Assembly: GCF_027622875.1 (NCBI RefSeq)
Contig: NZ_JAPZVP010000029.1
Location: 1-56,150, forward strand
Length of the DNA stretch: 56,150 nt
DNA from: Glycomyces luteolus
GTDB lineage: Bacteria > Actinomycetota > Actinomycetes > Mycobacteriales > Micromonosporaceae
Direction: 5' to 3'
Positions 15,874 through 22,138 of the stretch are shown in pieces (position 1 is the first letter of the stretch; the number at the start of each line of letters is the position of its first letter). Both the position numbers and the translations under genes were made by a program. Under the pieces are notes generated by a model. The model did not search any database and had not been told where the DNA came from. It worked only from the letters and a program-made list of their open reading frames with translations.

Positions 15874-17234
15874 AGGATCTCCTCCGTGGTCGAACGGTCC
15901 TCGATCGGCAGCACCGCGTGCACGCGGAACCCGCCGTCGCCGGTCGGCCCGGTCTCCAGCGCCCCGCCCTCGAGCGAGACGCGCTCGCGCATCCCGACCA
16001 GGCCGAGCCCCTGCGAATCGGGTTCCACCCGGCGTTCCGCCGGTTCGCGGCCCCCCGGAGCCGGGCCGTTCACCACCGTAACCGTGACCTGCCCGCCGAC
16101 GGCGGCGACATCCGCCCCGGTCCGCGCACCCGGCGCGTGCCGGACCACATTGCTCAACGCCTCCTGCACCACCCGGAACACCGTGAGCGCCACCGTCTCC
16201 GGCAGATCCTCCGGCAGCCCGCCCAACCTGAGCGACACCGGCGTCCCCGCCCGGTCGACCGCCTCCGCCAGGCCCCGCAGCGCCTCCGGGCCCGGCTGCG
16301 GCGCCCGCGCACCCGCCTCGTCTCCGCTGCGCAGCACCCCGAGGAGCCGCCGCATCTCCGCGAGCGACTCGCGCGCCTGGTCGCTGATCGACCGGAACTC
16401 CGCCTTCGCCTCCTCGCTGAGGTCCGCGAGCCGGTACTCCGCCGTCGACGACTGCACCGTGATCACCGACATATGGTGAGCCACAATGTCATGCAGCTCG
16501 CGCGCGATCCGCGTCCGCTCCTCCAGCAGCCGCCGCTGATGCCGCTCGGCCTCGGCGACCTGCTCCTCCTCGGCCACCCGCTTCCGGGCCTGCCGCCAGA
16601 TCCGGACCGTGAAACCGATCAGGAACGCGAACGCGCCGAGCAGTGTTCCCAGCGTCAGGTTCTCAGAGGCGAGGCTGCCGCTCGGCAGAACCGCCGACGC
16701 GGGCTGAGGAGTGAACAGGCCCATGTTCGACGCCCAGACGGTGTAGGCGCCCGCCAGGAAATACGAGACCCAGGCGGCCACGCCGACCCAGGCCCTCCGG
16801 TCGCGGCCGAGCGCGAAGAGCACCACGAGGGACGCGAACAGGTTCGTGGTCGTGAGCGGCCAGGGTTCCCAGTTCTCGACGAAGGCGCCGAACAGGGTCG
16901 CCGCGAACGACGCCATGACCAGCGCCCAGGCCTCGAACGGCCGGAAGCGGGCGAGGATCACCGCGGCGCCGGTGGCCGCAGCCGGGAGCGCGGCCCAGGC
17001 GATGCCGTAGTCGGCCCGCAGCACCTGGTTCTCGATGGCGGCCAGCATCAGCCCGAACGGCACCGAACCGGGCCCGAAGAGCGCCAGAGTCGTAGCGAAT
17101 CGCCAACGCCAAGTACCGTTGCCGACCGGCCCGGCGGCGATCAGGTAGCTGAGGAGGATGCGAGCCGGTCGCGGCTCGGCCAGCTCGGCCTTGTTGCGCC
17201 TGGACTTCTTGGTCGGCTTGGTATCGGGCTTCAC
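15870..17234 (-). CDS. NarL-type sensor histidine kinase
   Basis: 454 aa. After a basic, Lys-rich N-terminus come about six hydrophobic segments (residues about 45-215) with no large extracytoplasmic loop, suggesting a membrane or intramembrane signal. A coiled linker (RVAEEEQVAEAERHQRRLLEE) leads to the HisKA_3 dimerisation domain, with the phospho-acceptor His in RTRIARELHDIVAHHMSVI. The HATPase region has VFRVVQEALSNVVRHAPGA (N box) and GLGLVGMRERV (G box). ATG at 17234; the stop overlaps the response regulator start. It would phosphorylate that regulator. Confidence 0.93.
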   Translation of the reverse strand: MKPDTKPTKKSRRNKAELAEPRPARILLSYLIAAGPVGNGTWRWRFATTLALFGPGSVPFGLMLAAIENQVLRADYGIAWAALPAAATGAAVILARFRPFEAWALVMASFAATLFGAFVENWEPWPLTTTNLFASLVVLFALGRDRRAWVGVAAWVSYFLAGAYTVWASNMGLFTPQPASAVLPSGSLASENLTLGTLLGAFAFLIGFTVRIWRQARKRVAEEEQVAEAERHQRRLLEERTRIARELHDIVAHHMSVITVQSSTAEYRLADLSEEAKAEFRSISDQARESLAEMRRLLGVLRSGDEAGARAPQPGPEALRGLAEAVDRAGTPVSLRLGGLPEDLPETVALTVFRVVQEALSNVVRHAPGARTGADVAAVGGQVTVTVVNGPAPGGREPAERRVEPDSQGLGLVGMRERVSLEGGALETGPTGDGGFRVHAVLPIEDRSTTEEIL

Positions 17235-17375
17235 GCCACCAACCTATGCCGCACGCGGCCTGCCCGCCTCACTCCCGGGTGCGGTCCTGGGCGCGCTTCT
17301 CACCCCACGGTATGAGGCCCGAATCCACGCCGCGGATTGAGGGAACCGCACCTCGGCGCTCCTACCGTTCGCCGC

Positions 17376-18146
17376 ATGATCCACAACCTGTCCCGTTCGC
17401 GCGCAGCCGAAGTGACCGCCATGGCCGCGGTCGCGGCCAGTCAGGCCGGTTTCGCGGTGATGCACCTGACCCAATCCGACGCGGTGAACCCCGTGGCCAC
17501 ACCGGTGTCGAGCTACGCCCTGACCTGGCCCGGGATCGTCCTGTTCCCCGCTTCGGTCCTGGCCTTGGCGCTGGCGTGCGCGATCCTCGCCGGGCGCGGG
17601 GTCGGGCTCGCCCGCGAGGGCTTCATCCGCTTCCTTCTCGGTTCCACGGCGGTGATGCTGCTGTGCGCGGCGATCTTCCGCACCGGCACGCCCGAGTCGG
17701 GCCTCACGTGGTGGGCGCAGATCCACCGCTACTCCGCCGGGGCGGCGTTCGTGCTGCTCACGGTGGTCGCGGCACTGTGCGCGATGCGCATGAAGGACGC
17801 CGACGTGCCCGACTGGGTGCGGCGGGGCACGTGGTGGGTGACCGGCCTGTCCGCGCTGACGTTCCTCACGACGACCGTGAACACCTTCCTGCCGGGCTTC
17901 CTCGACGGCGGCGACTGGCGCGGGGTGGGGCAGCGGGTGCTGCTCGTCGTGCTCTCGGCGCTCGTGTGGATCCTGGTCGCGAACTCGATCAGGGCGAGGG
18001 CGACGGTTCCGGCTCGGACGGCAACGCCCGCAATGACTGCCACTGCTGGGCGGGTCCCGGTCGGTGAGCGGTCCGCGGACACTTCGGGTGTGGCCGTCGG
18101 CCAGGTCGGCGACGCAGTGCCCGCGCTGGCGGGGACGCGGTCATGA
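17376..18146 (+). CDS. DUF998 family membrane protein
   Basis: 256 aa with about six membrane segments in residues 12-215. The early QSDAVNPVATPVSSYALTW segment (a loop ending in a conserved S-Y) is the usual DUF998 opening, and HRYSAGAAFVLLTVVAALCA fits the family. The C-terminal 45 residues are hydrophilic and Ala/Thr-rich. ATG at 17376 was chosen because it begins just before the first helix; the frame is open to a TTG at 17337. It is divergent from the histidine kinase. Its stop overlaps the start of a 55-codon ORF. Function unknown. Confidence 0.8.
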   Translation: MIHNLSRSRAAEVTAMAAVAASQAGFAVMHLTQSDAVNPVATPVSSYALTWPGIVLFPASVLALALACAILAGRGVGLAREGFIRFLLGSTAVMLLCAAIFRTGTPESGLTWWAQIHRYSAGAAFVLLTVVAALCAMRMKDADVPDWVRRGTWWVTGLSALTFLTTTVNTFLPGFLDGGDWRGVGQRVLLVVLSALVWILVANSIRARATVPARTATPAMTATAGRVPVGERSADTSGVAVGQVGDAVPALAGTRS

Positions 18147-18310
18147 CCGGGTTCGGGCGGTTGCGGGCCCGCTGGGGCAGGGCGCGGATGGCGATCGGGA
18201 AGTGCGGCGAACTGCGGCGGCACGGGCCGGTCGGGGTGTGGAGCGGCGGCGCGGTCTTCCGCCGCGGCGAGCAGGCCCCGCCGGGGCCGTCCTTCGGCAG
18301 CTGGTTCTGA
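18143..18310 (+). CDS. Small ORF coupled to DUF998 gene
   Basis: 55 codons, starting ATG inside the ATGA that ends the DUF998 gene. The product is basic (MTGFGRLRARWGRARMAIGK at the start, ending SFGSWF) with no signal peptide or membrane helix. I do not recognise it. The 4-nt overlap is the only argument for translation. It may be a chance continuation. Confidence 0.35.
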   Translation: MTGFGRLRARWGRARMAIGKCGELRRHGPVGVWSGGAVFRRGEQAPPGPSFGSWF

Positions 18311-18414
18311 GCCAATCGCTAGGCGAGGTGCTTGCCGACTATGCGGAGGACTATGGCGAGGAAGTCGCGTCGCGAGTCAGGGTAGCAGTCGACAAGGGCA
18401 GCGCGGCGGGGTAG
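18310..18414 (+). pseudogene. Possible C-terminal remnant of a lost gene
   Basis: One frame reads LGEVLADYAEDYGEEVAS followed by RVRVAVDKGSAAG and a TAG at 18412-18414. This is amphipathic and protein-like, while its upstream extension in the same frame is arginine-rich shadow sequence. The base composition drops here relative to the flanks. The family is not identified. This is inference from composition only. Confidence 0.3.
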
Positions 18415-18427
18415 AAAAGGAAGGGAG

Positions 18428-18486
18428 AGCTCCTGGAATCTCGATTGGCAGAAGTAGCTTTCGCCGTTCTACCAGGAGCTTCTTTA
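18428..18486. terminator. Long hairpin, terminator-like
   Basis: AGCTCCTGG (18428-18436) pairs exactly with CCAGGAGCT (18472-18480). A second, imperfect stem forms inside the 35-nt loop (GGC..GCC), and TCTTT follows. It lies between the remnant and the convergent kinase-like gene. Confidence 0.5.
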
Positions 18487-18553
18487 CTCCCTCAACCCGA
18501 TGGCATGCTGAACCCGTTGCACTCCGACCACTCACGGATGACAGGCATCGTCG

Positions 18554-19351
18554 TCACTGAACGAGCTTGAGAATCGCTTCCATGACCGGCGCATGGCGAT
18601 CCGCCAGCGATGCGTCCCACGCGTTACGCAGGTGGAGCGTGACCATGCGGAAGGTCAAGGCGCGCACCAACATCTGGTTCCACTCCTCGATGTTCCGCCC
18701 TGCCACCTGCAGCAGCTCGATCGAGGCGCCATGCCAGCACACGGCATCCACTGCGGCGATTGCGGCACCGAGACCGGCCGGTCGCCAATACACGGCCCAG
18801 TCGATGATCGTCGGCGGCTCCCCTTCGGCGAAGAGGACATTGCCGAGCAGGTCACCATGGATGAGCTGCGATGGCGACTCCACCGGTCGAAATGCTGCCG
18901 CAAGGCGTTCGAGCATCACATCAGCAGGCAGGGACTCCTCTTGCCAAGCGACGCGGTCAGCGCGAGCCCACGGGTCGTCGTCAGCGTCGATGAACGCCGG
19001 GCGAGATAGGCCCGAGATCGCGTGATGGAATGCGGTCCCTGCCCTGACGACGTCCAGGACGCGTGACTGGTCCGCAGCGCCGGGCACCCACTGCAAGGCT
19101 TCCCAACCATCTACGACCCACTGGCCAGATACGGCTCTGATGGGACGCGGCGTCCGGAACTCCGCCGTGTGCACAAGACTTTCGAGCACACCTGCTCGCC
19201 AGTTTGCCCCGTCCCCACCCGCGGTCGGGCGCACCACCACCGGCCCAGCTCGCCATGTCAGCCCCCGGCCGCCATCGAGCTTCTCAGGTTTCGCCTCTCC
19301 GCTGCCGAACGCGGCAAAGACCGCATTCGATGGCCTTCTCTGCGCTGTCAC
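18554..19351 (-). CDS. Phosphotransferase-like protein (APH fold, TIGR02569-like)
   Basis: 265 aa. The catalytic loop LIHGDLLGNVLF contains the HGD-xxx-N of the aminoglycoside/choline kinase fold, and the metal-binding IIDWAVYWRP follows. The N-terminal FAAFGSGEAKPEKLDGGRG and VHTAEFRTPRPIRAVSGQWV resemble the actinobacterial TIGR02569 group, whose substrate is unknown. It starts with GTG at 19351 with no clear ribosome-binding site. Its base composition is lower in GC than its neighbours and it is flanked by gene remnants, which suggests acquisition by transfer. It could phosphorylate an aminoglycoside or another small molecule; resistance is not shown. Confidence 0.75.
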   Translation of the reverse strand: MTAQRRPSNAVFAAFGSGEAKPEKLDGGRGLTWRAGPVVVRPTAGGDGANWRAGVLESLVHTAEFRTPRPIRAVSGQWVVDGWEALQWVPGAADQSRVLDVVRAGTAFHHAISGLSRPAFIDADDDPWARADRVAWQEESLPADVMLERLAAAFRPVESPSQLIHGDLLGNVLFAEGEPPTIIDWAVYWRPAGLGAAIAAVDAVCWHGASIELLQVAGRNIEEWNQMLVRALTFRMVTLHLRNAWDASLADRHAPVMEAILKLVQ

Positions 19352-19480
19352 GCAAGCAGGTTAGCGATCCTCCGAGGCCCGACATCTGCGGACCCACCAG
19401 GGCTACCTTGATGTCCGCCAACGGGAGTCAGCACGAGGCCACCAAACGTAGCGCACAGCAAGCAGATTCACTCAGGATGA

Positions 19481-19604
19481 AACGGCCTCAATGAATGGCG
19501 CATCCGGGTCGGTGACTGGTGCGTCATCTACGAAATTCGGGATGGCCGTCTCGCCGTACTCGTCGTGAGTCGGCCACCGCTGCAAGGGCTACAAGGGGAA
19601 TTGA
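19481..19604 (+). pseudogene. relE-family toxin, C-terminal remnant with frameshift
   Basis: In one frame 19481-19567 reads NGLNEWRIRVGDWCVIYEI then RDGRLAVLVV. This is the core of RelE/ParE-type mRNA interferases, where KL-x-G-x-x-WRIRVGDYRVIYEI is standard. The normal ending VGHR..VYR is found only after a one-base shift (19569 onward: VGHRCKGYKGN, TGA at 19602-19604). A TGA at 19478-19480 closes the frame upstream, and no N-terminal half or antitoxin gene is visible. The gene is therefore broken and 5'-truncated. Confidence 0.75.
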
Positions 19605-19605
19605 T

Positions 19606-19631
19606 GTGGCCCTGCGCATGCGCAGGGCCAC
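19606..19631. terminator. Perfect 26-bp palindrome behind relE remnant
   Basis: 12-bp arms (GTGGCCCTGCGC at 19606-19617) around a 2-nt centre. It starts 2 nt after the toxin stop codon, so it is probably the old terminator of the toxin gene. It lacks a T run. Confidence 0.6.
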
Positions 19632-19688
19632 GACGCCGCCTACGATCCGAAGCCTGGGAGCGGGTTCGTTCTCCTCACGCGGTGATGA

Positions 19689-20414
19689 TCACGTTTGCGG
19701 CGCAGACGAGACTGCGGCCAGCTCCGGGTAGATGATGCTCGGGTCGGCGTTCAGGACCGCCTTGAGCTCCACGGTGACCTGGTCGGCCAGGATCTCCAGG
19801 GCACCGGATTCGATGCCGTCGAGGCCGACGCGGGCGATGTCGGCGGGGTCGCTCTTCTCCGCCTCGATCTCGGCGAGCATGTCGGTGTCGATGCCGCCGA
19901 CGTGCAGCCCGGTCACCTGCGTCCCCTGCGGTGCGAGTTCGAGCCGGGCCCCGTTGGTGAGGCTCCACGACGCGGCCTTCGCCGCGGAGTACGCGTGCCC
20001 CATCCCGGCCGAGCGCCAGGACAGGATCGAGAGGATGTTGAGGAGCGCCCCGCCGCCGTTCGCGCCGAGGACCGGTGCGAAGGCCCGCACCATGTTCAGC
20101 GTGCCGAAGAAGTTGGTCTCCATCTCCCGCCGGATCGCGTCCTCGTCGCCGTCGACGAGGTTCGCGAACGTCGCGATGCCCGCGTTGTTGATGAGGATCG
20201 TCGCGTCGGAGGCGGCCTTCGCGGCCGCCGCGACCGATGCGGGGTCGGTGATGTCGAGCTGCACGGGCTCGACTCCGGGAAGGTCGACGGATTCGATCCG
20301 GCGCGACCCGGCATAGACCTTGGCCGCGCCGCGTTCTAGGAGTTGCCGCGCGAATTGGCGGCCCAGGCCGCGGTTGGCGCCGGTGACGAGTGCGATTGAT
20401 CCTTGGATTTCCAT
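19689..20414 (-). CDS. Short-chain dehydrogenase/reductase
   Basis: 241 aa, a classical SDR with intact motifs: TGANRGLG (cofactor loop), LDITDPAS (Asp near the adenine), LINNAGIA (NNAG), catalytic Ser in LLNILSILSWRS, and the catalytic YSAAK. It is an NAD(P)-dependent oxidoreductase of unknown substrate. ATG at 20414 is 7 nt after a TAGCTT box, so the transcript is predicted to be leaderless, and there is no ribosome-binding site. The promoter has the stretched spacing used by MerR regulators, and a MerR gene lies divergently at 20501. Confidence 0.9.
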   Translation of the reverse strand: MEIQGSIALVTGANRGLGRQFARQLLERGAAKVYAGSRRIESVDLPGVEPVQLDITDPASVAAAAKAASDATILINNAGIATFANLVDGDEDAIRREMETNFFGTLNMVRAFAPVLGANGGGALLNILSILSWRSAGMGHAYSAAKAASWSLTNGARLELAPQGTQVTGLHVGGIDTDMLAEIEAEKSDPADIARVGLDGIESGALEILADQVTVELKAVLNADPSIIYPELAAVSSAPQT

Positions 20415-20421
20415 GTGGTCG

Positions 20422-20453
20422 AAGCTATGACCTCACGCCGGCGTCAGGGGCAA
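20422..20453 (-). promoter_or_regulatory. MerR-type promoter of the SDR gene
   Basis: On the minus strand TTGCCC (20453-20448) and TAGCTT (20427-20422) are separated by exactly 20 bp. An imperfect dyad CCTCACGC/GCGTCAGG (20431-20448, 7 of 8 pairs) is centred in the spacer. Over-long spacers with a central dyad are the hallmark of MerR-activated promoters. The predicted start of transcription coincides with the A of the SDR ATG. Confidence 0.65.
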
Positions 20454-20500
20454 GCGACAGTGGCAGACGCCACATCGATCGAGGACTCGGGAGGGCGCGG

Positions 20501-20857
20501 ATGCGCATCGGGGAACTGGCCGAAGCGACGGGCGCGACGGTTCGCGCCATCAGGTACTACGAGGAGCAGGGGCTCCTGCGGCCCGAGCGGACCGCGAGCG
20601 GCCAGCGGGTCTACACCCGGGACGATGTCGACCAGGTCCTCTGGATCCGGGCGATGCTCGAGAACGGCCTCCCCAGCCGGGCGATCGTGAAGCTCCGCCG
20701 GTGCAACAGCGCCGACGAGGTCACCCCCGAGCAGCGGGCCGTCATCTACGAGGAGCACGCCCGCATCGAGGCCGAGTACCGCGCCATCGCCGCCACAAAG
20801 GACCGGTTCGCGACGATGCTGGCGTTCATCGGCGACGGGCCGGGACGACCCGGCTAG
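20501..20857 (+). CDS. MerR-family transcriptional regulator
   Basis: 118 aa. The N-terminal winged helix is canonical (MRIGELAEATGATVRAIRYYEEQGLL), with RVYTRDDVDQVLWIRAMLENG next and a coiled C-terminal helix (EEHARIEAEYRAIAATKDRF). There are no Cys in a metal-binding arrangement (only Cys68 or so), so it is more like the small-molecule/redox branch than the metal sensors. ATG at 20501 has GGGAGG 6 nt upstream. It probably controls the divergent SDR by untwisting the 20-bp spacer promoter. Its stop interlocks with the convergent small gene in CTAG (20854-20857). Confidence 0.9.
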   Translation: MRIGELAEATGATVRAIRYYEEQGLLRPERTASGQRVYTRDDVDQVLWIRAMLENGLPSRAIVKLRRCNSADEVTPEQRAVIYEEHARIEAEYRAIAATKDRFATMLAFIGDGPGRPG

Positions 20858-21114
20858 ATCGAGTTCGCGTACTGCTCGAACGTGTCCGAGCCCCCTTGGT
20901 AGAGGGTGAGGGCCTCTTCGAGCTTCTCCTTCGCCTGCTGCCATTGGGAAAGCGCCTCGCCGGGCATGGAGCTGCCGGTGTCCTGGGTGGCGGCGGTGCC
21001 GGCGCCGATCGCGTTGTCGGTCTGGGACTGGGCGCCGCCGATCGCGCCCATCGCCTCCTGGACCTGCTCGATCGCGCCCTGGATCTGCGACTTGATCTCC
21101 GCGGTGCTGGCCAT
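20854..21114 (-). CDS. Small helical protein, WXG100/ESX-like
   Basis: 86 aa, no signal peptide or membrane helix. Two predicted helices (AEIKSQIQGAIEQVQEAMGA and ALSQWQQAKEKLEEALTLYQ) are joined by a Gly/Thr-rich turn. Size, two-helix layout and a Trp near the turn recall type VII secretion substrates, but there is no strict WXG and no secretion gene nearby. ATG at 21114 has GAGAGG at good distance. A resemblance to small actinobacterial DUFs of this type is my impression only. Confidence 0.65.
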   Translation of the reverse strand: MASTAEIKSQIQGAIEQVQEAMGAIGGAQSQTDNAIGAGTAATQDTGSSMPGEALSQWQQAKEKLEEALTLYQGGSDTFEQYANSI

Positions 21115-21312
21115 GCGACCTCTCCTCGCCTCGGAATTGCTGCTGCCGCACCCACCGTAGTGGACGCGGGGCGCGTTTCAGGGTCGGCGCGTCGAGGTCC
21201 CGGGAGGCGCCGGGATTCACGGGTTCACGTGCGTCTTCGTTGAAGGCGGGGACTGCCGCCGCCGGGTCGTGTCCTCATCGGTTGGGGGAGCGATCCGCCA
21301 GTGCCGCAGCGA

Positions 21313-21346
21313 AAGCGGGCGGGTCCGGGCCGGGGGCCGCCCGCCT
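21313..21346 (-). terminator. Terminator of siderophore-interacting protein gene
   Basis: GCGGGCGG (21315-21322) pairs with CCGCCCGC (21337-21344), 15 nt beyond the stop at 21361. On the minus strand the stem is followed by GCTTTC, a weak T-rich end. Confidence 0.6.
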
Positions 21347-21360
21347 CCGTGCTCACCGGT

Positions 21361-22074
21361 CTACGCGCGCCAGTAGGCCATGGAGTGCATGCGGTCCTTG
21401 GGGATGCCGATCTCCTTGCGGGCGAAGGTCGTCAAGGCCCGGGTGGATTTGGCTTCGCAGGCGATCCAGAAGTACGTCCTGGCCGTCGCCTTCGCCAGTT
21501 CGGGGAGGTCTTCGCGGACCCGGCTCACCAGGGACTCGCCGTCGTCGGCTCGGGGGATGAGCCTGAGGTCGTGCCGGTCGGTGGTCCGGTGAGGGAGTTC
21601 GTCGTCGTCGGCGGTCTCGAACCAGATCGTCGCGGGGGTCTCGGGGAAGGCGTCCAGAAGGGAATTGACGGCCGGGAGCGAGGCGGCGTCGCCGACGATG
21701 AGGAGGCGTTCCGGCTCGGGGTCCGGGGGTTCGAAGCCGGTGCCGTAGACAGTGGCCTGGATGGCGGCGCCCGGTTCGGCCTGCCGGGACCAGTCGCTCG
21801 CGATGCCCTGGTGCAGGGCGAACTCGATGGCGAAGGTGCCGTTCTCGGGATCGGGGTCGACGATCGTGTAGGCGCGCTGGTGCGGTCTGCCGTTGTCGTC
21901 GAACCACAGGCGGACCCACATCGTCGGGTGGAGCGGCAGTTCGGCGAGGAGGCCGCCGTCGGTGAACGTGAGGCGGCGGTAGTGCTCGGTGACCTGCGTC
22001 GCGCCGGTGACGGTGAACGTGAAGTCCTTGGCGCGCAGCAGTTTCAGTACCGCGCCCTCCCAGCCGTGTCCCAT
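21361..22074 (-). CDS. Siderophore-interacting protein (FAD-dependent ferric-siderophore reductase)
   Basis: 237 aa, the usual length of SIP/ViuB proteins. HPTMWVRLWFDDNGRPHQRAYT carries the RxYT FAD-binding motif of the FAD_binding_9 domain, and DIEFALH-like AIEFALHQGIASDWSRQAEPG follows. The C-terminal SIP domain has LLIVGDAASLPAVNSLL, FWIACEAKSTRAL and the closing YWRA. It reduces ferric siderophores in the cytoplasm to release iron. ATG at 22074. It is divergent from the acylase-GNAT gene across a perfect iron box, so it is expected to be repressed by iron. Confidence 0.92.
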   Translation of the reverse strand: MGHGWEGAVLKLLRAKDFTFTVTGATQVTEHYRRLTFTDGGLLAELPLHPTMWVRLWFDDNGRPHQRAYTIVDPDPENGTFAIEFALHQGIASDWSRQAEPGAAIQATVYGTGFEPPDPEPERLLIVGDAASLPAVNSLLDAFPETPATIWFETADDDELPHRTTDRHDLRLIPRADDGESLVSRVREDLPELAKATARTYFWIACEAKSTRALTTFARKEIGIPKDRMHSMAYWRA

Positions 22075-22117
22075 GTCCGATCCCCTCGCATCCCGGTGAC
22101 GATGAGTGCTCCTATGA

Positions 22118-22136
22118 TTAGGTTAGACTAACCTAA
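22118..22136. promoter_or_regulatory. Iron box (DtxR/IdeR/DmdR operator)
   Basis: TTAGGTTAGACTAACCTAA matches the 19-bp consensus TTAGGTTAGSCTAACCTAA at every position except the central one. It lies 44 bp upstream of the siderophore-interacting protein start and ends 2 bp before the ATG at 22139, so one repressor site should switch both genes. Confidence 0.92.
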
Positions 22137-22138
22137 CT

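Larger units (their letters stand above)
19352..19688. other. 337-bp interval without an intact gene
   Basis: It holds the relE remnant (19481-19604) and the palindrome at 19606-19631. 19352-19480 shows no recognisable coding sequence on either strand, though the upstream part of the toxin gene would have lain there. 19632-19688 is featureless. Confidence 0.6.

Noticed and set aside
18428..18486. Hairpin considered as a tRNA or small RNA
   Set aside because: No tRNA cloverleaf, anticodon or TTC loop. A terminator-like stem explains it better.
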